Assembly (NCBI GenBank): GCA_030035585.1
Contig: CM057469.1
Location: 57,119,501-57,183,500 of the forward strand
Direction of reading: 5' to 3'
Origin: Dugong dugon
Lineage: Eukaryota > Chordata > Mammalia > Sirenia > Dugongidae
DNA: 64,000 nt
Below, one piece after another: positions 32,891-45,730 of the stretch. A model generated the notes under the pieces. The model searched no databases. It had not been told where the DNA came from and worked only from the letters and a program-made list of their open reading frames with translations. Position 1 is the stretch's first letter. Each line of letters starts with the position of its first letter. The position numbers and the translations under genes are program-made.

Positions 32891-35800
32891 ATGACAGCAC
32901 TAAACTCTTACTGATCAACAATTAGGCTGAATATAAATTGACAAAATGCACCAATAAAGAGACAGAGAGTGGCAGATTGGATAAAAAAACATGATCCGTC
33001 TATATGCTACCTACAAGAGACACATCTTAGACTTAAAGACACAAACAAACTAAAACTCAAAGGATAGAAAAAAATATATCAAGCATACAACACTCAAAAA
33101 AGAGCGGGAATGGCAATATTACTCTCTAACAAAATAGACTTTAAACTACAATCCACCATAAAGTATAAGAAAGGACACTATATAATGATTAAAGGGTCAA
33201 TACACCAGGAGGACGTAACTATAATAAATATTTACACACCCAATGACAGGGCTCCCAAATATATAAAACAAACTAACAGCATTGAAAAGAGAGATAGACA
33301 GCTCCACAATAGCAGTAGGAGACGTCAACACACCACTTTCGGTGAAGGACAGAACATCCAGAAAGAAGCTCAACAAAGACACGCAAGATCTGAATGCTAC
33401 AATCAACCAACTTCATCTCATAGATATACTAAACACTCCACCCAACAGCAGCCAAGTATACTTTCTTTTCCAATGCACATGGAACATTCTCCAGAGCAGA
33501 CCACATATTAGGCCATAAAGCAAGCCTTAACCAAATCCAAAGCATCAGAATATTACAAAGTATCTTTTCTGATCATAAAGCCATAAAAGTAGAAATCAAT
33601 AAAAGAAAAAGCAAGGGAAAAAAAATCAAACACATGGAAACTGAACAACACCTTGCTCAAAAACTACTGGGTTACAGAAGAAATTAAGGATGGAATAAAG
33701 AAATTCAGAGAATCAAATGAGAATGAAAACACATCCTACCAGAACGTTTAGGGCAGAGTAAAAGCAGTGCTCACAGGTCAGTTTATAGCAATAAATGCAC
33801 ACATCTAAAAAGAAGAAAGGGCCAAAATCAAAACATTAACCCTACAATGGGAACAAGTAGGAAGAGAGCAGCAAAAGAAGGCCTCAGGCACCAGAAGAAA
33901 GGAAATAAGAATTAGAGCAGAATTAAATGAAATAGAGAATAGAAAAACAATTGAAAGAGTTAACAAGACCAAAAGCTGGTTCTGTGAAAAGATCGACAAA
34001 ATTGATAAACCATTGTCCAAACTGACAAAAGAAAAACAGGAGAGGAAGTAAATAACCAATATAGGAAATGAGATGGGTGATACCACAACAGACCCAACTG
34101 AAATTCAAACAATCATAACAGAATACTATGAAAATCTGTGCTCTAACTGGTAAGGAGGGTGAGGGTTATTTACTAACTAGTTAGTAGATAAGAATTACCT
34201 TAGGTGAAGGAAAGGACAGCACACACTACAGGGGAAGTCAGCACAGCTGGACTAAACCAAAGCTGAGAAGTTTCCTGAATACAGTCAAACACTTTGAGGG
34301 ACACAGTAGCAGGGGTAGGGGTCTAGGGACCACGCTTTCAGGAGCATCTAGGTCAATTGGCATAACAGAGCTTATTAGTAAAAGTTCTGCATCCTACTCT
34401 GGAGAGAGGCATCTGGAGACTTAAAAGCTTGCAAGCGGCCATCTAAGATGCATCAATTGGCCCCAACCACCTGGAGTAAAGGACAATGAAGAACACCAAA
34501 GACACAAGGAAAGTAGTATCCCAAGAGACAGAAAGGGCCACATAAACCAGAGACTTCATCAGCCTGAGACCAGAAGAACTAGATGGTGCCTGGCTACCAC
34601 CAATGACCACCCTGACAGAGAACACAACAGAGAGTCACAGATGGAGCAGGGGAAAGGTAGGGTGCAGAACTCAAATTCTAGTAAGAAGACCAGACTTAAT
34701 GGTCTGACTGAGACAGGAGGAACCCCGGAAAACATGGCCCTGGGATTCTCTATCAGCCCAGAACTAAAACAATTCCCGAGGCTAACTCTTCCGATGGGGA
34801 TTGGACTGGACTGTGTGGACATAAAGTGATACTTGTGAGGAGTGTGCCTCTTAGCTCAAGTAGATACAAGAGACTAAACAGGCAGCTTCTGTCCAGAGGT
34901 GAGATGGGAAGGCAGAGAGGGTTAGGAGCTGATTGAATGGACATGGGGAATCAGGGGTGGAAAGGAGGAGTGTGCTGTCACAGTATGGGGAGAGCAATTA
35001 GAGTCCCATAACAATGTATGTACAAATTTTTTTATGGGAAAAAACTTTAAAGTTAAAAAAATATTGTACTCTAACAAATTTGAAAACCTAGGGGAAATGG
35101 ACAAATTTCTAGAAACTCACTACCTACCTAAACTCACAAACAGACATAGAACAACTAAATAAACCCATAACAAAAGAAGAGATTGAAAAGGTAATTAAAA
35201 AACTCCCAACAAAAAAAAATCCCTGGCCCAGACAGCTTCACTGGAGAATTCTACAAAACTTTCAGAGGAGAGTTAACACCACTACTAATAAAGGTATTTC
35301 AGAGCATAGAAAAGGAGGGAATACTCCCAAACTCATTCTATGAAGCCAGCATAACCCTAATACCAAAACCAGGTAAGACACCACAAAAAAAAAAAAAAAT
35401 TACATACCAATATTCCTCATGAACATTGACACAAAAATCCCCAACAAAATTCTAGCCAATAGAATTCAACAACATATCAAAAAAATAATTCACCATGATC
35501 AAGTGGGATTTATACCAGGTAGGCAGGGATGGTTCAACATTGGAAAAACAATCAATGTAATCCATCATGTTAATAAAATAAAAGACAAGAACCACATGAT
35601 CTTATCAATCAATGCAGAAAAGGCATTTGACAAAGTCCAACACCCATTCATGATAAAAACTCCTAACAACATAGGAATAGAAGGGAAATTCCTCAACATA
35701 ATTAAGGGCATTTATACAAAGCCAACAGCCAACATCATCCTAAATGGAGAGACTTTGAAAGCATTTGCCCTAAGAACGGGAACCAGACAAGGATGCCCTT

Positions 35801-37377
35801 TATCACCACCCTTGATCAGCACTGTGCTGGAGGTCTTCGCCAGAGCAATTAGGCTAGAAAGAGAAATAAAGGGCACCCCAATTGGTAGGGAAGAAGTCAA
35901 AGTATCTCTATTTGCAGAGGATATGATGTTATACACAGAAAACCCCAAAGAAGCCACGAGGAAACTACTAGAACTAATAGAAGATTTCAGCAAAGTTTCA
36001 GGATACAAGATAAACATACAAAAATCAGTTGGATTCCTCTACACCAACAAAAAGAACTTCCAAGAGGAAATCACCAAATCAATACCATTTACAATAGCCC
36101 CCAAGAAGATAAAATACTTAGGAATAAATCTAACCAGAGACATAAAAGACCTACACAATGAAAAGTACAAGACACTATTGCAAGAAATCAAAAGAGACCT
36201 GCATAAGTGGAAAAACATACCTTGATCATGGATAGGAAGACTCAACATTGTGAAAATGTCAGTCCTACCCAGAGCAATCTACAGATACAATGCAATCCTG
36301 ATCCAAATGCCACCGGCATTTTTTAATGAGATGCAGAAACAAATCACCAAATTCATATGGAAAGGGAAGAGGCCCTGGGTAACTAAGGCATTACTCAAGA
36401 AGAAAAACAAAGTGGGAGGCCTCACACTACCTGATTTTAGAACCTATTATACTGTCACTGTAGTCAAAATAGCCTGGTACTGGTACAACAACAGATACAT
36501 AGACCAATGGAACAGAATTGAGAATCCAGACATAAATTCATCCACCTATGAGCAGCTGATATTTGACAAAAGCCCAAAGTCCGTTAATTGGGGAAAAGAC
36601 AGTCTCTTTAACAAATGGTGCTGGCATAACTAGATATCCATCTGCAAAAAAAATGAAACAAGACTCATACCTTACACCATGCACAAAAACTAACTCAAAA
36701 TGGATCAAAGACTTAAATATAAAAATGATAAAGATCATAGAAGAAAAAATAGAGACAATGCTAGGAGCCCTAATACATGGCATAAACACAATACGAACCA
36801 TAAGTAACAGTGCACAAGCACCAGAAGAGAGACTACATAACTGGGAGCTGCTAAAAATCAAACACTTACACTCATCAAAAGACTTCACCAAAAGAGTAAA
36901 AAGACAACCTACAGACTGGGAAAAAGTTTTTGCCTATGACGAATCCGATCAGCCTCTAATCTCTAAAATCTGCAAGATACTGCAAAACCGCAACAACAAA
37001 AAGACAAATAACCCTAATAAAAAATGGGCAAAGGATACAAACAGGCACTTCACCAAAGAAGATATTCAGGTGACTAACAGACACATGAAGAAATGTTCAT
37101 GATCATTAGCCATTAGAGAAATGCAAATCAAAACTACAATGAATACCATCTCACCCCAACAAGGCTAGCATTAATCCAAAAAATACAAAATAATAAATGC
37201 TGGAGAGGTTGTGGAGAGACTGGAACACTTATACACTGTTGGTGGGAATGTAAAATGGTACAACCACTTTGGAAATCAATTTGGCGCTTCCTTAAAAAGC
37301 TAGAAATAGAAGTACCTTACGATCCAGCTATCCCACTCCTTGGAATATATGCAAGAGAAATAAGAGCCATCACATGA
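32891..37377 (+). pseudogene. L1-B ORF2 (endonuclease / reverse transcriptase), decayed and interrupted
   Basis: ATG at 32891. The N-terminal AP endonuclease domain is visible as 'LQETHL' (about 33010), 'INIYTPNDRAPKY' (33220) and 'SDHKAIK' (33570); the usual GDFN box reads GDVN. Frameshifts lie near 33280. L1-C interrupts at 34148-35064. The RT domain is best preserved in the 268-codon frame 35419-36225: '[14 protein letters not shown]', 'FDKVQHPF', 'TRQGCPLSP', and the catalytic box as F-A-E-D (35911-35922) instead of F-A-D-D. The next parts run 36250-37377. The frame ends at TGA 37375-37377, a position shared with L1-A; homology continues about 250 bp further. Confidence 0.88.
34148..35064 (+). 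mobile_element. L1-C: truncated L1 3' UTR inside L1-B ORF2
   Basis: Starts inside the 3' UTR ('aaggagggtgagggttattt', compare 37690 in L1-B) and ends in an A-rich tail. Bracketed by tgtgctctaac (34137-34147) and tgtactctaac (35065-35075), one difference. ORF2 continues directly after as 'aaatttgaaaaccta', matching L1-A at 41669. Its 3' UTR is of the L1-B type. Confidence 0.88.
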
Positions 37378-38633
37378 ATAGATATATGCACACCCATGTT
37401 CACTGCAGCACTGTTCACAATAGCAAAAAGATGGAAGCAACCTTGGTGACCATCAACGGACAAATGGATAAACAATTTATGGTATACTCACACAATGGAA
37501 TACTATGCAACAATAAAGAACAATGATGAAGCTGTGAAACATCTTATAACATGGAGGAATCTGGAGGGCATTATGCTGAGTGAATTTCATCAGTCACAGA
37601 AGGTCAAATATTGTAGAAGACCACTATTATAAGAACTCAAGAAAATGTTTAAACACAGAAGAAAACATTCTTTGATGGTTACAGGGGTGGGGAGGGAGGA
37701 TGAGGGTTATTCACTAACTAGATAGTAGACAAGTATTATCTTAGGTGAAGGAAAGGACAGCACACACTACAGGGGAAGTCAGCACAACTGGACTAAACCA
37801 AGGCTAAGAAGTTTCCTGAATACAATCAAATACTTCGAGGGACAGAGTAGCAGGGGTGGGGATCTGGGACCATGCTTTCAGAGGACATCTAGGTCAGTTG
37901 GCATAACAAAATTTATTAAGAAAATGTTCTGCATCCTACTTTGATGAGTGGTGTTTGGGGTCTTAAAAGCTAGCAAGCAGCCATCTAAGATGCATCAGTT
38001 GGTCCCAACCACCTAGAGTAAAGGAGAATGAAGAACACCAAAGACACAAGGAAAGTATTAGCCCAACATACAGAAAGGGCCACGTAGACCAGTGACTTCA
38101 TCAACCTGAGACCAGAAGAACTGGATGGTGCCTGGCTACCACCAGTGACCACCCTGACAGGGAACACAACAGAGAGTCCCTGATGGAGCATGGAAAGGGT
38201 GGGATGCAGAACTAAAATTCTAGTAAAAAAAAAAAAAAACCAGACTTAATGGTCTGAGACTGGAGGAACCCCAGAAAGCATGGCCCCTGGACTCTCTGTC
38301 AACCCAGAACTAAAACAATTCCCGAGGCCAACTCTTCAGACAAAGACTGGACTAGACTGTGGGACATAAAATGATACTCATGAAGAGTGTGCTTATTAGC
38401 TCAAGTAGATATATGAGACCAAATGGGCAGCTTCTGTCTGGAGGTATGATGAGAAGGCAGAGAGGGTTAGGAGCTGGTTGAATGGACACGGGAAATCAGG
38501 GGTGGAAAGGAGGAGTGTGCTGTCACAATATAGGGAGAGCAATTAGGGTCACATAACAATGTGTGTATAAATTTTTATATGAGAGACTAACTTGAATTGT
38601 AAACTTTCATTTAAACTACAACAATGAAAAAAA
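37378..38633 (+). other. L1-B ORF2 tail remnant and 3' UTR
   Basis: The first ~250 bp still aligns with the C-terminal codons of other mammalian L1 ORF2s ('MFTAALFTIAKRW', 'TMEYYATIK'). Then a 1-kb 3' UTR follows with the blocks 'aaggaaaggacagcacacac', 'agcctgagaccagaagaac'-like and 'gacttaatggtctgag'. These blocks recur in L1-C, L1-D, L1-F and L1-G. Confidence 0.8.
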
Positions 38634-38646
38634 GGAATAGAATTGA

Positions 38647-39285
38647 AACAATGGAAGAAAGAATTAGCAGAATAAAGGACAAATCCTTTGATGCCAATTT
38701 GTTTGAGGAACAATCAGAAAAAAGAGTGAAAAAAAAATGAAGAAAGCCTAAGAATTATGTGGGACACTATGAAGAGGAATAATTTACATGTGATTGGAAT
38801 CCCAGAACAAGAAGAGAAAAAAAATCACAGATTTTTTTGAAGATCTGCTGGAAGAAAACTTCCCCAATATCATGAAAGATAAAAAGATTTCCATCCAAGA
38901 AGCTCAATGAACCCCTAGGCACAAAGACATATCATAATCAAACTTTCCAAGTCCAAACATAAAGACAGAATTCTGAGAGTAGCTTCAGAAAAATGAAATA
39001 TCACCTACAAAAGGACTGCAGTAAGACTAAACTCTGATTTCTCAGCAGAAACTGTGCAGGCAAGAAAGAAATGGGATGACATATATAAAACCCTGAAAGA
39101 AAAGAATTGCCAACCAAGAATCATATACCCAGCAAAATTGTCTCTCAGATACAATGGTGAAATTAGGACATTCTCAGATAAACAGAAATTAAGGGAATTT
39201 GTAAAAACCAGCCATCCTTACAAGAAATATTAAATGGAGTCATTCAGATAGAGAACCAACAATATCAGACAACAACCTGAGCATA
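38647..39285 (+). pseudogene. L1-A ORF1, C-terminal part (broken)
   Basis: Continues L1-A after L1-B. Recognisable ORF1p C-terminal motifs: 'LRIMWDTMKRNNLHVIGIPEQ', 'SAETVQARKKWDDIYKTLKEK' region and 'IIYPAKLSLRY' near 39120. Frameshifts lie near 38730 and 38900. Together with 29740-30079 it forms one ORF1. Confidence 0.8.
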
Positions 39286-39610
39286 AACTACATGATGGCA
39301 TCACCAAAATGCCAACCCAGATAGAGAAATCTCAAAACTAAAATAAAGTTACAGAACCAAAAACAGGGAACCAGATATTCAATCTGTAAGTGACAACTTC
39401 AAAACAAAAAGGGAGAATAAATGGGGCAGACATAGAACTCCCATTTGAAGAGGAAGTCATGACAATATCAAGAAGTCACAACTATTTTAAACCTAGGAAG
39501 ATAAAAGAGAATGTCAGAGTAACCATAAATAAAGTTAATAAACCTACACATCAAAATTAAGAAAAAAAACATTAAGACCCTGTAAACACAAAATCAATAA
39601 CAACAAAGAC

Positions 39611-40133
39611 TGTTGGGGATTGAGCTGTGTCTCCTAAAAATGTGTATCAACTTGGCTAGGCCATGATTTCCAGTATTATGTGATTGTTCACCACTTTGTC
39701 ATCTGATGTGATCTTCCTATGTGTTGTAAATCCTACCTCTATGATGTTAATGAAGTAGGATTAGAAGCAGTTATGCTAATGAGACAAGCCTCAATCTACA
39801 AGATTAGACTGTGTCTTGAGTCAATGTCTTTTGAGATATAAAAGAGAGAAGTGAGCAGAGAGACAGGGGGACCTCATACTACCAAAAAACAAGAGCCAGG
39901 AGAACAGCAAGTCCTTTGGACCTGGAGTCCATGTGCTGAGAAGCTCCTCGACCAGGGAAGATTGATGACAAGGACCTTCTCCCAGAGCAAACAGAAGGAG
40001 AAAGCCTTTCCCTGGAGCTGGTGCCCTGAATGTAGTCTTCTAGCCTCCTAGACTGTGGGAGAATAAATTTGTCTTTGTTAAAGCCATCCACACTTGTGGT
40101 ATTTCTGTTATAGAGCACTAGATGAGTAAGACA
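39611..40133 (+). mobile_element. MaLR-type solo LTR between L1-A ORF1 and ORF2
   Basis: 523 bp starting TGTTGGGGATTGAGCTGTG and ending GATGAGTAAGACA, flanked by aagac (39606-39610) and aaggc (40134-40138), a 5-bp duplication with one difference. Same family as 3666-4166 and 54842-55338. It lies in the inter-ORF region: 'caacaaagac' resumes as 'aaggcaatgaaaagaaaata'. Confidence 0.85.
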
Positions 40134-40232
40134 AAGGCAATGAAAAGAAAATACATAAACAAAAAGAACTCAGCACAGAAAAATTAAGTGGAACAAAGAA
40201 AACGGCAACACCACAACAAAAAGCATAACAAA

Positions 40233-41787
40233 ATGACAACAGTAAATTCACACCTATTGATAATCACATTGAATGTAAATGGTTTAAATGCACCAGTCAA
40301 GAGATACAGAGTGGAAGAATCGATAAAAAAATATGATTCATCAATATGTTGCCTACAAGAGACAAAACTTTAGACACAAAGACATCAATAGGTTAAAAAT
40401 CAAAGGATGGAAAAAAATATATCATGCAAACAATAACCAAAAAAGATAAGGAATAGCAATATTAATCTCCGATAAAGTAGACTTTAAATGAAAATCCATA
40501 ATAAAAGACAAGGTGGGGTGTCATACAATGATTAAAGGGACAATCCACCAAGAAGATGTAATCATAATAAATATCTACCCACCCAATGACAGAGCTCCAA
40601 AATACACAAAACAAACTCTAACAGCACTGAAAATAGAAATAGACAGTTCCACAATAACGGTAGGAGACTTTAACACATCACTTTTAATGAAGGACAGAAC
40701 AAATAGAAAGAAACTAAACAAAGATACAGAAGATCTAAATAATACAATTAACCAGTCTGACTTCAAAGACATAGACAGAACATCCCACCCAACAGCAGCA
40801 CAGTATACATTCTTCTCAAATATTCATAGATCATTCTCCAGAGTAGACCAGATTTTAGGCCACAAAGCAAGCTTCAATAAATTCAAAAACATTGAAATAA
40901 TACAAACCATCTTCTCTGACCACAATGCTATAAAACTATAAATCAATAACAGGTAGAGCAGAGGGGAAAAATCAAATACATAGAAACTGAATAATAGCTT
41001 GCTGAATGAAAAACTACTGGTAATAGAAGAAATCAAAAATGAAATTTAAAAAAATTCCTGGAATCAATGAGAATGAAAACACAACATACCAAAACCTATT
41101 AAACACAATAAAAGCAGTGCTCAGATAAGAACTGATAGCAATAAATGCACACATCAAAAAAGAAGAAAGGGTCAAAATCAATATTTTAACCCTACAACTC
41201 AAACAAATAAAAAAGAGCAGCAAAAGGAGCCCACCAAAAAAAAACCAAACCCATTGCTGTCAAGTCAATTCTGACTCACAGCAACCCTACAGGACAGAGT
41301 AGAACTGCCTCACAGGGTTTTCAAAGAGCAACTGATGGATTCTAACTGCCGACCTTTTAGTTAGCAGCTGTATCTCTTAACCACTGAGCCACCAGGGCCC
41401 CAAAGAAGCCCACAGTCACCAGAAAAAAAGGAAATGAAAAAGATTAGAGCAGATACAAATGAAATAGAAAATCAGTAGAATCAACAAGACTAGAAGTGGA
41501 GTCTTTGAGAGGATCAATAAAACAGACAAACCACTGGCTGAATTGGCAAAGGAAAAGAATGAAAAGATGCAAATAACCAAATTAACAAATGAGATGAGCG
41601 ACATTACAACAGAACCAACTGAGATAAAAAGGATCATAACAGAATACTAAGAAAAATTGGACTCCAACAAATTTGAAAACCTAGAAGAAATGGACAAATT
41701 TCCAGAAACACACTACCTACCTAAACTGACACAAACTGAGGTAGAAAATTTAAACAGACACATAGCAAAAGAAGAAATTGAACAGAT

Positions 41788-41818
<31 letters not shown>

Positions 41819-43987
41819 CCTCCCAACAAAAAAAAAGCCCTAGGCCAGACAGCTTCACTAGAGAATTCTGCCAAACATTCAGAGAAGAAATGACACCAAT
41901 CATACTCAAACTATTCCAGAACATAAAAAAGGAAGGAATACTTCCCAATTCAATCTATGAAGCCAGCATAAACCTAATACCAAAGCCAGACAAAGACACC
42001 ACTGAAAAAGAATATTATAGACCAACATCCCTCATGAACATAGATGCAAAAATTCTCAGCAAAATCTTAGTCAACAGAATTCAACAGCATATCAAAAAAT
42101 AATACATCATGACCAAGTGGGATCCATACCAGGTATGCAAGGATGGTTTAACATTAGAAAATCAATCAGTGTAATTCACCACATAAATAAAACAAAGGAA
42201 GACAATCACATGATCATCTCAATCAATGCAGCAAAAGCATTTGATAAATTCTAACACCCACTCTCAGAAAAACAGGAATAAAGGGGAAATTCTAAACATA
42301 ATTAAGGGCATGTATACAAAACCAACAGCCAAAATTATTCTCAGTGGAGAGAGAGACTGAAAGCATTCCCCTTAAGAACAGGAACTAGATAAGGATGCCC
42401 TTTATTAACACTTGTATTCAATATTGTACTGGAAGTCCTAGCTAGAGCAATAAGGCAAGATAGGGAAATAAAAGGCATCCAAATTGATAAGGAAGAAGTA
42501 AAACTATCCCTATTTGCAGATTACATGATCCTATACATAGAAAACCCCAGAGGCTCTACAAGAAAGCTACTGGAACTAACAGAAGGATTTAACAAAGTGG
42601 CAAGATACAAGATTAACCTACAAAAATAAGTTAGATTCCTTGACACTAACCAAGAGAACTCCCAAAAGGAAATCAGGAAAACAATAACATTTACAATAGC
42701 CCCCACCCCCCAAAAGATAAAATACTTGGGAATAAGCCTAACTAGGGACATGAAAGACTTACACAAAGAAAACTAAAAAACACTACTGCAAGAAATCAAA
42801 ACAGACCTGCATAAATGGAAAAACATACCATGCTCATGGATACTAAGACTCAACATTGTAAAAATAATAATACTACCCAAAGAGATCTACAGATATAATG
42901 CAATCCCGATCCAAATTCCAACAACATTCTTTAATGAGATGGAAAAACTAATCACCAACTTTATATGAAAACGAAAAAGGCCTCAGATAAGTAAAGCATT
43001 ACTGAAGAAGAACAAAGTAGAAGGCCCCACACTCCCCAATCTCAGAACCTATTATACAGCCACAATAGTCAAAACAGCCTGGTACTGGTACAAAATAGAC
43101 ATATAGACCAATGGAACAGAATCAAGACCCCAGAAATAAATCCACCCACCTATGAACAGTTAATCTTTGACAAAGTATGGAAGTCCATTAAATGGGGAGG
43201 AGATAGTCTTTAACAAATGGTGCAGGCGAAACTAGATATCCACTTGCAGAAAAGTGAAACAAGATCCATACCTCACACCATAAACAAAAACTAACTCAAG
43301 ATGGATCAAAGATCTAAATGTAAAGCCTCAAACCATAAAGATCATAAAAGAAAAAATAGGGGCAAATCTAGGAGCCCTAACTTATGGCATAGACTATCAA
43401 ATTTAACTAAAAAAGCACAAACAGCAGAACATATACTAGACGATTGGGACCAGCTGAAAATCAAATACTTAAGCTCATCGAGAAACTTTTCCAAAAGAGT
43501 AAAAACAGAACCCACAGACTGGGAAAAATTTTTGAGCTACAACATATCTGACAAGGGTCTAATCTCAAAAATGTATAGAAAACTCCAACAACTCAACAAC
43601 AAAAAGACAAAAAATCCAATTAAAAAATGAGCAAAGGACATGAAGAGACACTTCACAGAAGACATACAGGCAGCCAACAAATATACAAAGAGATGTTCAA
43701 GATTATTAGCCATTAGAGAGATGCAAATCAAAACTACAATGAGATGCTATCTCACACTGGAAATAATGGCACTGATCAAAAAACAAAACAAAACAGAAAA
43801 CAACGAATGCTGGCCAGGCTGTGGGGAGTTTGGAACCCTCATACACTTCTGGTGGGAAGGTAAAATTATACAACCACTACGGAAAATGATATGGTGCTTC
43901 CTCAAAAAGCTAGAAATAGAAACACTATATGATCCAGCAATCCCACCCCTAGGTGTGTATGCTAGAGAAATAAGAGTCATGACATGA
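40233..43987 (+). pseudogene. L1-A ORF2 (endonuclease / reverse transcriptase), decayed
   Basis: ATG at 40233, with the start 'MTTVNSHLLIITLNVNGLN' typical of L1 ORF2. Endonuclease motifs are well kept: 'CLQETKL' (40350), 'VGDFN' (40660) and 'SDHNAIKL' (40915). An AfroSINE interrupts at 41235-41401 and an A run near 41794 breaks the frame. RT motifs 'HDQVG' region (42110) and the catalytic box as F-A-D-Y (42512-42523) instead of F-A-D-D. The frame ends at TGA 43985-43987, the same codon as in L1-B. Numerous stops; inactive. Confidence 0.87.
41235..41401 (-). mobile_element. AfroSINE, short subtype, in L1-A ORF2
   Basis: 'aaaccaaacccattgctgtc' start and 'gggttttcaaagagcaactg' short-form join, ending 'gccaccagggcccc'. 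Bracketed by aaaggagcccac (41223-41234) and aaagaagcccac (41402-41413). L1-B reads through this point without the SINE. Confidence 0.92.
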
Positions 43988-45479
43988 ATAGACATATGCA
44001 CACCCATGTTCACTGCAGCATTATTTACAATAGCAAAGAGATGGAAGCAGCCTAGGTGCTCATTAACAGATGAATGGATAAACAAACTGATACATACACA
44101 CAATAGAATACTACGCAATGTTAAAGAATAACAACGAATCCGTGAAGTATCGGACAACATGGATGAACCTGGAGAACATTATGCTGATTGAAATAAGTCA
44201 ATCACAAAAGCACAAATATTGTATGAGACCACTACTATAAGAAGTCAAGAAAAGGTTTTCACACAGACAGAAATGTTCTTTGAAGACTACCAGGGATGGG
44301 AGGTGGAGGTGGGAAAGCCACTAACTAGATAGTAGACATGTACTAACTTTGCTGAAGGGAGAGATAATACACAGTATGGGGGAAGTCAGCACAACATAAT
44401 CAAGGTAAAGGAAGACACTGAAAGGTATGCAAGAGTAAAAGGCAACAACTGTAAACGCTAATACATTTACAGCCCTGCAAAAACAGTAATAACAAACAAT
44501 AATGTACGAGTGGCCAGATAGGTAGATGTGTAAGCTGAACACGGATGGGAGGGCATATAGAAGTACACCCACATACGTATATACAAATATATGCATACAA
44601 GCTGCAAATATACCCATGTATGCAATAGTGTGCACAGGGGACACAGTCATGAAAACTTCTTAGCTATAATCATACCCCATCCAAGACTGAGATATTGGGC
44701 TTGAGGGCTAGGGAACATAGTCTTGGGGGACATCTAGGACACCTGGCGTATCATAATCCGTACCAACAATGTTCTACATTCTACTTTGGTGAGTAACGAT
44801 CGGGGTCTTAAAAGCTTGTGAGCAGCATCTAAGATAAACAATTTGTCTCTTTCCATCTGGAACAGAGAAGAATGAAGAAAACCAAAGACTCAAGGTAACA
44901 ATTAGTTCAAAGGACAAACTGACCTCATGAACCACGGCCTTCAGTAGCCTGAAACCAGAGGAACTACATGGTGCCGGCTACCACTACAGACTGCTCTGAC
45001 AGGGACCACAATAGTAGGTGATGGACAGAGTGGGAGGGAAGTGTAGAACAAAATTCAAACTCATAAATAACACCAGACTTACTGGTCTGATAGAGACTGA
45101 TGGAACCCCAAGACTACGATCCTTAGACATCCTCCAAACTTGGAACTGAAATGATTCCCGGAGATCACATTATAGCCATACAACAGATAGGCCTATAAAA
45201 TCAACAATAAGACCAGTGAGGACTGTACACCTCAGAACAACCAACTGTACAGGACCTATAGAGTAGCATCTGCCCAAAGGCAAAGTGCAGAAGGACGGTA
45301 AAGGCAGGAAAGCTGGAGGAATGGACACAGTGAACCCCAGGATAAAGTGGGGAGAGTGCTGAATCATGCAGGGATTTGCAACCAATGTCTCAGAACAAGC
45401 TGTGTATAAATTGCAGAATAGGAAACTAATTTGCTCTGTAAACTTTCACCTAAACAACAATAAAATGTTGGGAAAAAAT
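43988..45479 (+). other. L1-A ORF2 tail remnant and 3' UTR
   Basis: ORF2-related codons continue to about 44230. The 3' UTR then differs from L1-B: it has 'ggagaacattatgctgattg', 'ctaactagatagtagacatg', an extra segment around 44400-44660, and ends 'aacaataaaatgttggg'. The L1-E fragment at 52146 shares this variant. Confidence 0.75.
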
Positions 45480-45487
45480 AGAACTCA

Positions 45488-45711
45488 GAAATATTTAATC
45501 TATTTCACAATTTTGCTTAGGGGCAAGTTAAATAAGCTTTTGGCTTCTATGTGAAATTTTCATCCAAAAATCATTCTGTGGGTGGCATGATATTTTTCCC
45601 AGTAACAGATTGCTGAGGGGTCAAACCAGTTATTAGTCTACTAGTCAGGATAAAAGAGACAATTTGATCAACCACATTTCTTTCCTTTTTTCTTCAGTAT
45701 TTTTATAGTGT
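45488..45711. other. Short unassigned spacer
   Basis: Unique DNA between the L1-A right flank and the L1-D target duplication. Confidence 0.4.
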
Positions 45712-45730
45712 AATAATAATCAATAAAGGA

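Larger units (their letters stand above)
30093..38633 (+). mobile_element. L1-B: complete younger L1 inserted in L1-A ORF1
   Basis: Starts GAGGTGGGGCCAAGATGGCG, an intact-looking L1 5' end with a YY1-type core, and ends in an A-rich tail after 'cattt aaactacaacaatg'. Bracketed by agaaacagaattga (30079-30092) and aggaatagaattga (38633-38646), a 14-bp duplication with two differences; L1-A ORF1 continues immediately after. Contains 5' UTR, ORF1, ORF2 and 3' UTR, and is interrupted by L1-C. Frames carry many stops, so it is not active. Confidence 0.9.
28724..45479 (+). mobile_element. L1-A: near-complete old L1, interrupted by other elements
   Basis: The target duplication agaactca occurs at 28716-28723 and 45480-45487. 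In order: 5' UTR (28724-29720), start of ORF1, L1-B insertion, rest of ORF1, MaLR LTR, ORF2 with an AfroSINE, and a long 3' UTR. After subtracting insertions the element is about 7.5 kb, matching the net length of L1-B (about 7.6 kb), so it was essentially full length. All reading frames are decayed. Confidence 0.88.

Noticed and set aside
35419-36225. 268-codon frame as a functional reverse transcriptase gene
   Set aside because: It is the best-preserved part of a decayed L1 ORF2. The catalytic box is FAED and both sides are broken by stops and an inserted L1 3' end.
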